7,472 nucleotides of DNA from Actinomycetes bacterium (GCA_021790855.1 JAJYFP010000031.1:1-7472), one strand, 5' to 3'; numbered from the stretch's first letter, positions 1 to 6,002 are shown. Numbers and translations: made by a program. The notes: generated by a model not told the origin, from the sequence alone.

Positions 1-1626
1 TGTGTTGAGTTGCCTTTGGAACTCGGCACTACTTAGATTGAGTGAACTACTTAAGCTTTGGGCACCAGATAATGCGATCTCGGTCGCCACCGAGGTGTCC
101 AAGGTAGCGATGCGAGAACGCCTTAGTAGCAGGTCTGATAGAGTACGGGCACCTTCTTCTTTAACCATGTACTCTATCTCTCCCTCGTAGAGTTCACCGA
201 CCTTGGATAGATCGTAAGTCCCTTGAGGGCCCCTTTGGGCGATAAAATCACTTACTTTAACAGCTTCCGCACCGTATCTACCGATGAGGTGCTGTGTAAT
301 TTTTGACTGCTCCTCCAAAGAGGTGGAGACCTTGGATACTGTCCCATGGACGCGTCGATGAAGTTCATCTAACTGATGCTTATACACCGAACCGAGCAGA
401 GGGATGTTTTTCGTATCTGACTTCTTTGAGACGGAGAGTACATCACATATAAGGTTGGTTACTTGTTCGGCCATCTCTCTATATGTTGTGAGTTTCCCAC
501 CAGCGACGAAGATCACGTTTTTTTGTCGTGAAACTGAGTGTTTTCTTGAGACCTCTTCAAGATCCTCTTTGCTTTTGTCCTTCACCAATGGGCGTAGTCC
601 AGACCACCCGCCCGTAACGTGAACTATCTGGATATCTGTGGAAAATACTTCATTGACTCCATTTAGAAGGTACTGCACGTCTTTTTGATCTATATCTGGT
701 GTGGTTACGTCACCACGGTAGGGTGTGTCCGTGGTTCCAAAGTAGGTGTATCGACCCCACGGTACGACAAAGACCCTTCGTCCATCCGAGCGTAGATCGA
801 TAGCGGCAGCGCTTTTTAAGGGAAGCACACCTCTATCGACAGCTAAGTGCACACCTTTGGCTGGAAGGATCTCGAAGTCGGGCGGCTTTTCAAAGAGGTG
901 TCCGAGTCGTTGATTGGAGACGCCTGCCGCAACGACTACGACTTTTGCGTCAATGGTGTGGTTGTGACTGGGATCAAGTGTTGATCGAAGGTGAAGCGTT
1001 GAACCACCTGGTAATGTATCTATCCCTACGACTTCCAGGTAGGTTAAGACCTTAGCTCCATAGGCTCTCATGGCCGTTCGAACTACGGTATTTACTAGAC
1101 GTGCGTCGTCAGTCAAAGAGTCAGGGTATAGAAGTCCACCGTGAAGATGTTCAGTGCGAATCTTTGGAAGATTCTCTACCACCTGCTTATTCGAGAGAAC
1201 CTTATGTCGCGGGGCTGATCGTAAAGATCCGGCTATGTCATACCCCCAAAGTGTCATGGAGTATAGGTGACGCTTTGCAAAGGCAAACGATGAGGACGCT
1301 GAGTTGATGGGGATAGTGAAGCCGAGAGGGGAGACTAGGTGAGGAGCGATCCGTTGTAGTATGGAGCGTTCTCTCAGAGCTTCGGCTACTAGGGAGACCT
1401 CGCCGCTTTCAAGGTACCTGAGTCCTCCATGTATGAGACGAGACGATGAGGAAGACGTTCCTGCAGCCACGTCGGACCTGTCTACAAGTACCACGGAAAG
1501 TCCTCGAGACGCTGCGTCAAGGGCTACTCCAGCTCCAGTTGAACCAGCACCGACGACTGCGACATCGAAAGGTAACTTACCATCAACAGTTTCGTCCCAC
1601 TGGCTGTATATTGAATGATTAACCAC
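1..1626 (-). CDS. glpD: Aerobic glycerol-3-phosphate dehydrogenase GlpD (FAD), 3' end cut by window edge
   Basis: This flavoenzyme oxidises sn-glycerol 3-phosphate to dihydroxyacetone phosphate at the inner face of the membrane and passes electrons to quinone. I translated the minus strand codon by codon: 542 codons are open from GTG 1626 to the window edge, with no frameshift. Visible landmarks are the FAD-binding GAGSTGAG (residues 26-33), RLIHGGLRYLE (63-73, the substrate and flavin loop of GlpD), PAKGVHL, VPWGRYTYFGTTDTP, SGLRPL (342-347) and AGGKLTTYRE (375-384). A C-terminal DAO_C-type helical domain with the LLLRRSRIATLD stretch follows. Family members are about 500-585 residues, so little is missing. 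The usual NA(A/T)GPW motif reads AAGVSN here, a local variant. There is no in-frame ATG near the N-terminus. GTG 1626 has only a weak AGAAG 12 nt upstream, and a TAGTTT box 6 nt upstream would also suit a leaderless start. The gene is divergent from perR. Confidence 0.95.
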   Translation of the reverse strand, partial: MVNHSIYSQWDETVDGKLPFDVAVVGAGSTGAGVALDAASRGLSVVLVDRSDVAAGTSSSSSRLIHGGLRYLESGEVSLVAEALRERSILQRIAPHLVSPLGFTIPINSASSSFAFAKRHLYSMTLWGYDIAGSLRSAPRHKVLSNKQVVENLPKIRTEHLHGGLLYPDSLTDDARLVNTVVRTAMRAYGAKVLTYLEVVGIDTLPGGSTLHLRSTLDPSHNHTIDAKVVVVAAGVSNQRLGHLFEKPPDFEILPAKGVHLAVDRGVLPLKSAAAIDLRSDGRRVFVVPWGRYTYFGTTDTPYRGDVTTPDIDQKDVQYLLNGVNEVFSTDIQIVHVTGGWSGLRPLVKDKSKEDLEEVSRKHSVSRQKNVIFVAGGKLTTYREMAEQVTNLICDVLSVSKKSDTKNIPLLGSVYKHQLDELHRRVHGTVSKVSTSLEEQSKITQHLIGRYGAEAVKVSDFIAQRGPQGTYDLSKVGELYEGEIEYMVKEEGARTLSDLLLRRSRIATLDTSVATEIALSGAQSLSSSLNLSSAEFQRQLNT

Positions 1627-1669
1627 AGATAAAAACTACTTCTATTTTTGTCGACTATAGCCTGTGACC

Positions 1670-1698
1670 TTTTTAGGCTAATAGTAAATGATTGTCAA
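1670..1698 (-). promoter_or_regulatory. Possible glpD promoter with consensus -35
   Basis: On the minus strand a perfect TTGACA lies at 1698-1693. A 17-nt spacer leads to TAAAAA at 1675-1670, which matches only four of six -10 positions. The box overlaps the -35 proposed for perR on the other strand, so the two divergent genes would share one control site. An alternative is TAGTTT at 1638-1633, which would give a leaderless GTG start for glpD. Confidence 0.35.
1683..1697. promoter_or_regulatory. Candidate PerR/Fur-type 7-1-7 operator
   Basis: The 15-mer AGTAAATGATTGTCA matches the Fur-family 7-1-7 pattern TGATAATNATTATCA at 10 of 14 defined positions. The right half (ATTGTCA) differs from the pattern at one base only. 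It covers the -35 region of the proposed perR promoter. A second, weaker match of TTATAATNATTATAA type (TTATAATGATCGTTG, 1716-1730, 10 of 14) covers the -10 box, and the two centres are 33 bp apart. AT-rich DNA gives such matches easily, so this is only suggestive of autoregulation. Confidence 0.35.
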
Positions 1699-1722
1699 GT
1701 AGTAATCTTTTACTGTTATAAT
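1692..1722 (+). promoter_or_regulatory. perR promoter with perfect extended -10, leaderless type
   Basis: A perfect extended -10, TG-T-TATAAT, lies at 1714-1722, with a TTGTCA -35-like box at 1692-1697 (19-nt spacer, long but tolerable with an extended -10). Transcription would start about 7 nt after the -10, at 1729-1730, exactly at an in-frame GTG. An ATG at 1721 lies inside the hexamer and would not be in this transcript. A short inverted repeat AGTAA-N4-TTACT (1701-1714) sits in the spacer. Confidence 0.6.
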
Positions 1723-1729
1723 GATCGTT

Positions 1730-2197
1730 GTGAGAAGTCCTGATAAGTTATGCGATCTCTTTAGAGCCTCGGGGCGAAAGGTGACACCTCAAAGGCGAAG
1801 AATCTTTGAACTTCTTGAAGGTAACTCCTCACATCCAACTGCAGAGAGCATCTATCTTGATCTCGTTAAAGATATGCCTACGGTCTCTTTGAAGACCGTG
1901 TATATGACTTTGAAGGAGCTTGAAGAGATGGGTGAAGTTCAGTGCCTTGACCTTGGGATGGGTTCATCTCGTTTCGATCCAAACGTTGATTCTGAGCACC
2001 ATCACCTTGTATGTGTCTCTTGCGGCAAGGTTAGAGACTTTCAACTGTCCATGAGTCGAGACTTGAAGCTTCAGGTGCCAGATGAGATGTTCAGTGTGTC
2101 TAAGGCTGAAGTTGTATTTAGAGGCACCTGTGTAAAGTGTCGTACCAACGGCGGTGACTCTGTAGTTGAAAGCAGTGAAAAGGTGCATATTGGTTAG
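1730..2197 (+). CDS. perR: PerR-like peroxide-sensing Fur-family repressor
   Basis: This is a dimeric metal-dependent DNA-binding repressor. An N-terminal winged helix (VTPQRRRIFELL, then the TVSLKTVYMTLKELEEMG recognition region) is followed by the metal-binding dimerisation domain. Counting from the upstream ATG at 1721, all five regulatory metal ligands known from Bacillus subtilis PerR have counterparts: H38, D86, H93, H95 and D106. The last is Asp, as in PerR, where Fur proteins carry Glu; in PerR this residue supports peroxide-driven histidine oxidation. The structural zinc site is complete: C98/C101 (CVSC) and C137/C140 (CVKC). From GTG 1730 the protein has 155 residues, normal for the family. 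I chose GTG 1730 because the ATG at 1721 overlaps a perfect -10 box and has no ribosome site. The rubrerythrin gene starts 23 nt after its stop, so the two are very probably cotranscribed. A zinc- or iron-responsive Fur role is possible but less likely. Confidence 0.88.
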   Translation: MRSPDKLCDLFRASGRKVTPQRRRIFELLEGNSSHPTAESIYLDLVKDMPTVSLKTVYMTLKELEEMGEVQCLDLGMGSSRFDPNVDSEHHHLVCVSCGKVRDFQLSMSRDLKLQVPDEMFSVSKAEVVFRGTCVKCRTNGGDSVVESSEKVHIG

Positions 2198-2220
2198 TTG
2201 TCTAAGCCTAAGGAGAATAA

Positions 2221-2640
2221 ATGGCAGAACTGAAGAACTCAAAGACATTTGAAAACCTAAAAGAGGCGTTTGCCGGCGAGAGCCAAGCCAACCGCCGCTA
2301 CCTTTACTTTGCTCAAAAAGCTGATGTTGAAGGATATCCAGACGTTGCTGCTCTATTTCGATCGGTAGCCGAAGGTGAGACAGGCCACGCGTTTGGACAC
2401 TTTGACTTTTTGGCTGAAGTTGGAGATCCAGTGACTGGTGCTCCTGTTGGACCAACGGAGGACAACTTGAAGTCTGCTATCGAGGGTGAGACCTATGAGT
2501 ACACCGAGATGTACCCAGGCTTTGCTAAGACCGCTCGGGAAGAGGGTTTTGACGAGGTAGCCGACTGGCTTGAGACCCTTGCTAGGGCGGAGAAGAGCCA
2601 CGCTGGCCGATTCACGCAAGGGCTTGAATCGTTGGGTTAA
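2221..2640 (+). CDS. Rubrerythrin family protein lacking rubredoxin domain (sulerythrin-like)
   Basis: This 139-residue four-helix-bundle di-iron protein probably reduces H2O2 to water in the cytoplasm. The di-iron ligands of rubrerythrin are all in place: E20 (in [12 protein letters not shown]), E53 with H56 (EGETGH), E90 and E93 ([14 protein letters not shown]), and E124 with H127 (AEKSH). Classical rubrerythrins are about 190 residues with a C-terminal FeS4 rubredoxin domain. Here the chain ends right after the second ExxH helix and contains no cysteine at all, as in sulerythrin of aerobic Sulfolobus, which it closely resembles from memory. It therefore needs a separate electron donor. Start ATG 2221 has a strong AAGGAG at 2210-2215. 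The gene sits 23 nt behind perR, which suggests peroxide-induced expression, and upstream of an iron-sulfur protein gene that may supply the electrons. Confidence 0.93.
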   Translation: MAELKNSKTFENLKEAFAGESQANRRYLYFAQKADVEGYPDVAALFRSVAEGETGHAFGHFDFLAEVGDPVTGAPVGPTEDNLKSAIEGETYEYTEMYPGFAKTAREEGFDEVADWLETLARAEKSHAGRFTQGLESLG

Positions 2641-2670
2641 TAAAGTCTAATCAAACAGGCAGTTCGCTCG

Positions 2671-2704
2671 GGCGGTGTGTGGAGCTTAGTATCCATGCAT
2701 CGCC
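2671..2704 (+). promoter_or_regulatory. Intercistronic RNA hairpin between rubrerythrin and iron-sulfur genes
   Basis: GGCGGTGTGTGGA (2671-2683) can pair over all 13 positions with TCCATGCATCGCC (2692-2704) across an 8-nt loop. Ten pairs are Watson-Crick and three are G-U wobbles (2675/2700, 2678/2697, 2679/2696). Because the wobbles form only in plus-strand RNA, the structure looks like an mRNA element rather than a protein-binding palindrome. No U-run follows (TCTAAATTG), so it is not a standard terminator. It could protect the 3' end of the rubrerythrin message or mark a processing or attenuation point. Confidence 0.55.
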
Positions 2705-2722
2705 TCTAAATTGAAGAGATTG

Positions 2723-2727
2723 AAGGA
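2723..2727 (+). promoter_or_regulatory. Ribosome binding site setting the iron-sulfur gene start
   Basis: AAGGA lies 4 nt before ATG 2732. A longer in-frame alternative begins at TTG 2711, but the bases before it form the hairpin 3' arm and offer no ribosome site. Confidence 0.55.
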
Positions 2728-2731
2728 TGCT

Positions 2732-4024
2732 ATGACAACTACTTACGATCCATACAACCCGAACTACTTAATCGAGAGTGATCTAAGAGAAGAACTAACT
2801 CGAGTCTTTGATCTCTGTCATGGTTGCAGGATGTGTCTGCACTACTGCGGGTCGTTCCCGTTGCTCTTCGACGCGGTGGACTCTTATGACGGTGATGTTG
2901 GGAGACTAACTAACGCTCAACAAGATGCGGTCGTAGATGAGTGTTTTCAGTGTAAAATATGCTACGTCAAGTGTCCTTACATACCTCCTCATGAGTGGAA
3001 CTTAGACTTTCCTCGCCTGATGATGAGAGCTAATGCAATAAAGACAAAAAACGGAAAGAAGCCGCCACTTGAGTACGTAACTGATCAGGTTATGGCGAGG
3101 ACCGACCTTATTGGAACGGTCTCTTCTGCTCTAGCTCCTATCGCCAACAAATTGATAGGTGACAACAGTGGTTTGGTTAGGAAGTCTATGGAGCGTTTTG
3201 GCGGTGTGTCTTCAAAACGTCTACTGCCTCCGTATGCCAAGGTTCGTTTTAAGCAGTGGTTCAACACCAGGATGAGACCTTTTATTGAAAATCGAAGAGC
3301 GAAAGTTAGTGTTTATCCGACGTGTTTTATCGATTACATGGCTCCGGAGATTGGGAAAGACCTAGTGCAGGTCTATGAGCATAACGGAGTTGAATGTTCG
3401 GTGCCAAAAGGGGTGAGGTGTTGCGGTGCCCCGTGGCTTCATGAGGGAAATATCGACGAGTTTAAAAAGGTGGCTAAGAGAAACGTAGCCGCACTTAAAG
3501 AGGTTATAGATGAGGATAGAGATATCGTTATCGCTCAACCAACATGCGCATATGTAGTGAAGAAAGACTATCCGATCTATCTAGAGGGTGAAGAAGCAAA
3601 ACAGGTGAGTGCGAGGACCTATGACGCATGTGAGTATCTTTTTATGGTTCATAGACAAAAAGGTGGTTTACGTACGGACTTCACTGGCGACGTACCCTTA
3701 GAGGTCACTTATCATTCAGCTTGTCATCTTCAAGCTCAGAATGTGGGGATCAAAGGTAGGGACTTGATCAAACTTATGGGGACGAAGGTAAAACTCGTTG
3801 CTAAATGCTCTGGAATTGACGGCACGTGGGGATATCGAAGTGAAAACTATGACTCCTCGAAGAAGATCTCTAAAGCCTTGGGTTCGGCTCTCAAAAAGAC
3901 GGGCTCTAACGTCTTTGTTGGGGACTGTCATCTAGCCAATACCGCCATCTATGAGGAGACACTTCAAAAAGCTGAGCACCCTCTTACAGTTTTAGCTCGC
4001 GGATACGGTCTCCCTCAGGAGTAG
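2732..4024 (+). CDS. GlpC/HdrB-like (Fe-S)-binding protein, rubrerythrin-linked branch
   Basis: This is a 430-residue soluble electron-transfer protein with no membrane segment. Two [4Fe-4S] motifs are at the N-terminus: C29, C32, C35, C39 (CHGCRMCLHYC) and C71, C74, C77, C81 (CFQCKICYVKCP). Two Cys-rich CCG domains follow. The first has C198, C230-C231-G and C272 (QPTCAYVV). The second has C331 (YHSACHL), C359 in KCSGIDGTWGY and C399 (GDCHLAN). In the second domain the usual CCG is CSG, and in both domains the final Cys of CxxC is absent, so the cluster chemistry may differ from HdrB. The layout resembles GlpC, the C subunit of anaerobic glycerol-3-phosphate dehydrogenase, but no glpA or glpB is present. 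I infer a role in passing electrons to the neighbouring rubrerythrin. ATG 2732 is preferred for its AAGGA and typical N-terminus; TTG 2711 would add 7 residues. Confidence 0.85.
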   Translation: MTTTYDPYNPNYLIESDLREELTRVFDLCHGCRMCLHYCGSFPLLFDAVDSYDGDVGRLTNAQQDAVVDECFQCKICYVKCPYIPPHEWNLDFPRLMMRANAIKTKNGKKPPLEYVTDQVMARTDLIGTVSSALAPIANKLIGDNSGLVRKSMERFGGVSSKRLLPPYAKVRFKQWFNTRMRPFIENRRAKVSVYPTCFIDYMAPEIGKDLVQVYEHNGVECSVPKGVRCCGAPWLHEGNIDEFKKVAKRNVAALKEVIDEDRDIVIAQPTCAYVVKKDYPIYLEGEEAKQVSARTYDACEYLFMVHRQKGGLRTDFTGDVPLEVTYHSACHLQAQNVGIKGRDLIKLMGTKVKLVAKCSGIDGTWGYRSENYDSSKKISKALGSALKKTGSNVFVGDCHLANTAIYEETLQKAEHPLTVLARGYGLPQE

Positions 4025-4070
4025 TGACCGCAGTTCTTATGGGAGATCTTTGTGGAAGTCCTATTAGCAG

Positions 4071-4076
4071 GAAGGA
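4071..4076 (+). promoter_or_regulatory. Ribosome binding site setting the DUF3501 start
   Basis: GAAGGA lies 8 nt before ATG 4085 and 20 nt before the alternative in-frame ATG 4097, so it favours the upstream start. Confidence 0.55.
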
Positions 4077-4084
4077 TCAACTAG

Positions 4085-4675
4085 ATGTTAAATAATATGA
4101 TCGAGTTAGACGAGATCGAAGACCTTAGGACCTACGAACGTCATCGTGAGCAGATAAAGTCGGAGATGATCGAGTATAGACGTCTACGAAGAGTTGCTCT
4201 AGGTGAGATCATGTCTTTAACGTTTGAGAATAAAAAGTCGGTAAAGTATCAGATACAAGAGATGGCTCGTGCGGAGAGAATGATCTCCGACGAACAGATA
4301 AAAGCAGAGATCTCGGCGTATGAGAACCTTATCCCTAAGCCGGGTCAACTCGTTGGAACCTTGTTCATAGAACTGACTTCCAAGTCTGAACTTATGTACT
4401 GGCTGCCGGTACTAACTGGAGTTGAGAGCTGCCTTTGGATCGTTACTTCGTCGGGTAGTTTTCAGTCTTACCCTGAGGCCGGTCATGCATCTCAGCTGAC
4501 TCGAGCTGACGTAACACCTTCGGTTCACTACTTGAAGTTTGATCTTGGTGAACAAACGTTTGAACACTTTGTCAACTCTCCAGTCTTGCTCAAGGTAGCT
4601 CACGAACACTATGAGGCTTCTGCTTACCTAGGCGAGGAGTTGAAGCGGTCTTTGGCTATGGATTGGCAGCCCTGA
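4085..4675 (+). CDS. DUF3501 family protein
   Basis: The function is unknown. The 196-residue sequence carries the marks I associate with DUF3501: an N-terminal segment ending in YRRLRRVALGEIMSLTFEN (residues 31-49), the hallmark KYQIQEMARAERM (54-66), and AEISAYENLIPKPGQLVGTLFIEL (74-97). A C-terminal half with SVHYLKFDLG follows. It has no signal peptide, membrane segment or cysteine-rich metal motif, so it is probably cytoplasmic. It follows the iron-sulfur gene by 60 nt on the same strand. From memory, DUF3501 genes repeatedly sit beside a rubrerythrin and a GlpC/HdrB-like iron-sulfur gene in other bacteria, so a partner or assembly role in the same peroxide-reducing process is the best guess. 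ATG 4085 is supported by GAAGGA at good spacing; ATG 4097 would remove 4 residues. Confidence 0.85.
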   Translation: MLNNMIELDEIEDLRTYERHREQIKSEMIEYRRLRRVALGEIMSLTFENKKSVKYQIQEMARAERMISDEQIKAEISAYENLIPKPGQLVGTLFIELTSKSELMYWLPVLTGVESCLWIVTSSGSFQSYPEAGHASQLTRADVTPSVHYLKFDLGEQTFEHFVNSPVLLKVAHEHYEASAYLGEELKRSLAMDWQP

Positions 4676-4705
4676 CTTAGTCAACGATGGTGACGTTAGC
4701 TATCA

Positions 4706-4728
4706 TGGTCATTACGTATTTTTGACCA
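4706..4728. promoter_or_regulatory. Inverted repeat TGGTCA-N11-TGACCA around a -10-like box
   Basis: TGGTCA (4706-4711) and TGACCA (4723-4728) are perfect inverted copies separated by 11 nt. A TATTTT box (4717-4722) lies in the spacer and would place transcription start near 4729, about 16 nt before GTG 4745. No good -35 is visible (TTAGCT at 4696-4701 is weak). It looks like an operator for a repressor of the acyl-CoA dehydrogenase gene, but it is short. Confidence 0.35.
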
Positions 4729-4734
4729 ATAGAT

Positions 4735-4740
4735 GAGGTG
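4735..4740 (+). promoter_or_regulatory. Ribosome binding site setting the acyl-CoA dehydrogenase start
   Basis: GAGGTG, a direct match to the Shine-Dalgarno consensus GGAGGTGA, lies 4 nt before GTG 4745. It overlaps the alternative ATG at 4733, which has no ribosome site of its own. Confidence 0.6.
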
Positions 4741-4744
4741 TGAC

Positions 4745-5920
4745 GTGAACTTCGATCTTAGTGAGGAACTGCTTGAGCTTCAGCTGACGATGAGGAAGCT
4801 ATCTCAAGAGAAGGTGGCTCCAAGAGCCCGGGAGATTGACAGTTCTGGTGAGTATCCGCAAGATATCTTTGATCTTCTAAAGAACTCCCAGATGCTCGGA
4901 CTTTGTATTCCAGAGGCCTACGGTGGTTCCGGTGCTGGGATCCTTGGACTTGCGATAGCCATTGAGGAGGTGGCTAAGTACTCAAATACGATAGCCCTTA
5001 TGCTTCTACTGACGCGGCTCCCAACTGGACCAATTATGATCGCTGGATCAGAAGATCAAAAAGTGAAGTACCTACCGCCGATCGCTAACGGTACTCAGCG
5101 GGCTTCATTCGCACTTTCAGAGCCTCAGGCAGGCTCTGACGTGGCTGGCATGCGAACAAGAGCGGTGCCCGACCCTAAAGTTCCTGGTGGATGGATACTT
5201 TCAGGTACGAAGTGTTGGATATCTGGCGTGGTTCAAGCGGACTGGTACACGGTGTTTGCAAAGACGGGTGATCCTAGCTCACGGGATCACTCTTCGATTA
5301 CCGCCTTCATAGTGGAGCGAGGTTTTGATGGGGTTAGCGTTCCAAGGGTCGACAAGAAGATGGGAGTGCATGGAATCGATACTGGAGAACTTCACCTAGA
5401 CGATGTTCATCTCCCGCCCGAGAACGTGATAGGCGAGGTGGGAGGTTTCCGTCTGGCCATGCTGGGCCTGAACGCGATGAGGCCCATCGTAGCTGCGCGC
5501 GGAGTTGGATTGGCAGAGGGTGCGTTGATGTATGCAGTAGAGTATGTCAAAGCTCGAGAGGCCTTCAACCAGACGGTAGCTGACTTCCAAGGGATTCAAT
5601 GGGAGATAGCAAAGATGGCTACAGAGATCGAAGCTGCACGTCTCCTTACCTATCGGGCAGCGTGGCTGGCTGATCAAGGAAAGTTTACCAAGGAGTGGGT
5701 TCCTTATCTATCGATGTCCAAGTACTACGCTACTGAGCTGGCGGTGAAGGCATCTTCTCTAGCTGTACAGCTTCTCGGTGCTGCTGGGTATATGGAGGAC
5801 CATCCAACGGAGCTCTACTATAGAGATGCAAAACAGCTCACAATTGTGGAAGGAAGTACGCAAGTACAGTTGGGACTTATAGGAAAGGCAGTCTTACACC
5901 ACGACATTTGGTGGGACTAA
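4745..5920 (+). CDS. Acyl-CoA dehydrogenase (FAD, ETF-linked)
   Basis: The enzyme would introduce the alpha-beta double bond into an acyl-CoA thioester and pass electrons to electron-transfer flavoprotein, as in fatty-acid or branched amino-acid breakdown. From GTG 4745 it has 391 residues, the usual size. It has an N-terminal helical domain starting FDLSEEL, a middle beta domain with FALSEPQAGSDV (122-133) and SGTKCWISG, and a C-terminal helical domain with REAFNQTVADFQGIQWEIAKM. The closing YYRDAKQLTIVEGSTQVQ holds the expected catalytic Glu, E369, in VEGS. The common WITNG-like motif reads WISG. Chain-length specificity cannot be read. GTG 4745 is chosen over ATG 4733 because GAGGTG lies just before it and the N-terminus then matches the family. 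The gene is 69 nt behind DUF3501 with no terminator between, so read-through is possible, but it may also have its own promoter. Confidence 0.93.
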   Translation: MNFDLSEELLELQLTMRKLSQEKVAPRAREIDSSGEYPQDIFDLLKNSQMLGLCIPEAYGGSGAGILGLAIAIEEVAKYSNTIALMLLLTRLPTGPIMIAGSEDQKVKYLPPIANGTQRASFALSEPQAGSDVAGMRTRAVPDPKVPGGWILSGTKCWISGVVQADWYTVFAKTGDPSSRDHSSITAFIVERGFDGVSVPRVDKKMGVHGIDTGELHLDDVHLPPENVIGEVGGFRLAMLGLNAMRPIVAARGVGLAEGALMYAVEYVKAREAFNQTVADFQGIQWEIAKMATEIEAARLLTYRAAWLADQGKFTKEWVPYLSMSKYYATELAVKASSLAVQLLGAAGYMEDHPTELYYRDAKQLTIVEGSTQVQLGLIGKAVLHHDIWWD

Positions 5921-5949
5921 AACCGATAGCTCAATGATTTGGAGTGAAA

Positions 5950-5985
5950 AAAAGTAGAAGGAGTCGTGAGACTCCTTCTACTTTT
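5950..5985. terminator. Bidirectional rho-independent terminator
   Basis: A perfect 16-bp stem (5950-5965 pairing with 5970-5985) closes on a GTGA loop, which is a GNRA tetraloop in plus-strand RNA. On the minus strand it is followed by a 7-base U-run (complement of the A-run 5947-5953), ideal for ending the transporter transcript 17 nt after its stop. On the plus strand the stem ends in four U, adequate for the acyl-CoA dehydrogenase 29 nt upstream. Confidence 0.92.
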
Positions 5986-6002
5986 AGGTTTAGGGCTTTG
6001 AT

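Noticed and set aside
2..1618. Several short plus-strand open frames (2-190, 404-622, 1101-1307, 1361-1618)
   Set aside because: They lie inside the intact minus-strand glpD frame, have no family resemblance and no ribosome sites.
1964..2619. Minus-strand open frames of 163 and 88 codons
   Set aside because: They overlap perR and rubrerythrin, whose motifs are complete on the plus strand; the products are low in recognisable structure.
2671..2704. The intercistronic hairpin as a rho-independent terminator
   Set aside because: No U-run follows the 3' arm, and the next gene continues in the same functional cluster.
2732..4024. Iron-sulfur protein as GlpC of an anaerobic GlpABC dehydrogenase, tempting because glpD is nearby
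   Set aside because: The nearby dehydrogenase is single-subunit GlpD and divergent, no glpA or glpB is present, and the gene is grouped with rubrerythrin and DUF3501 instead.
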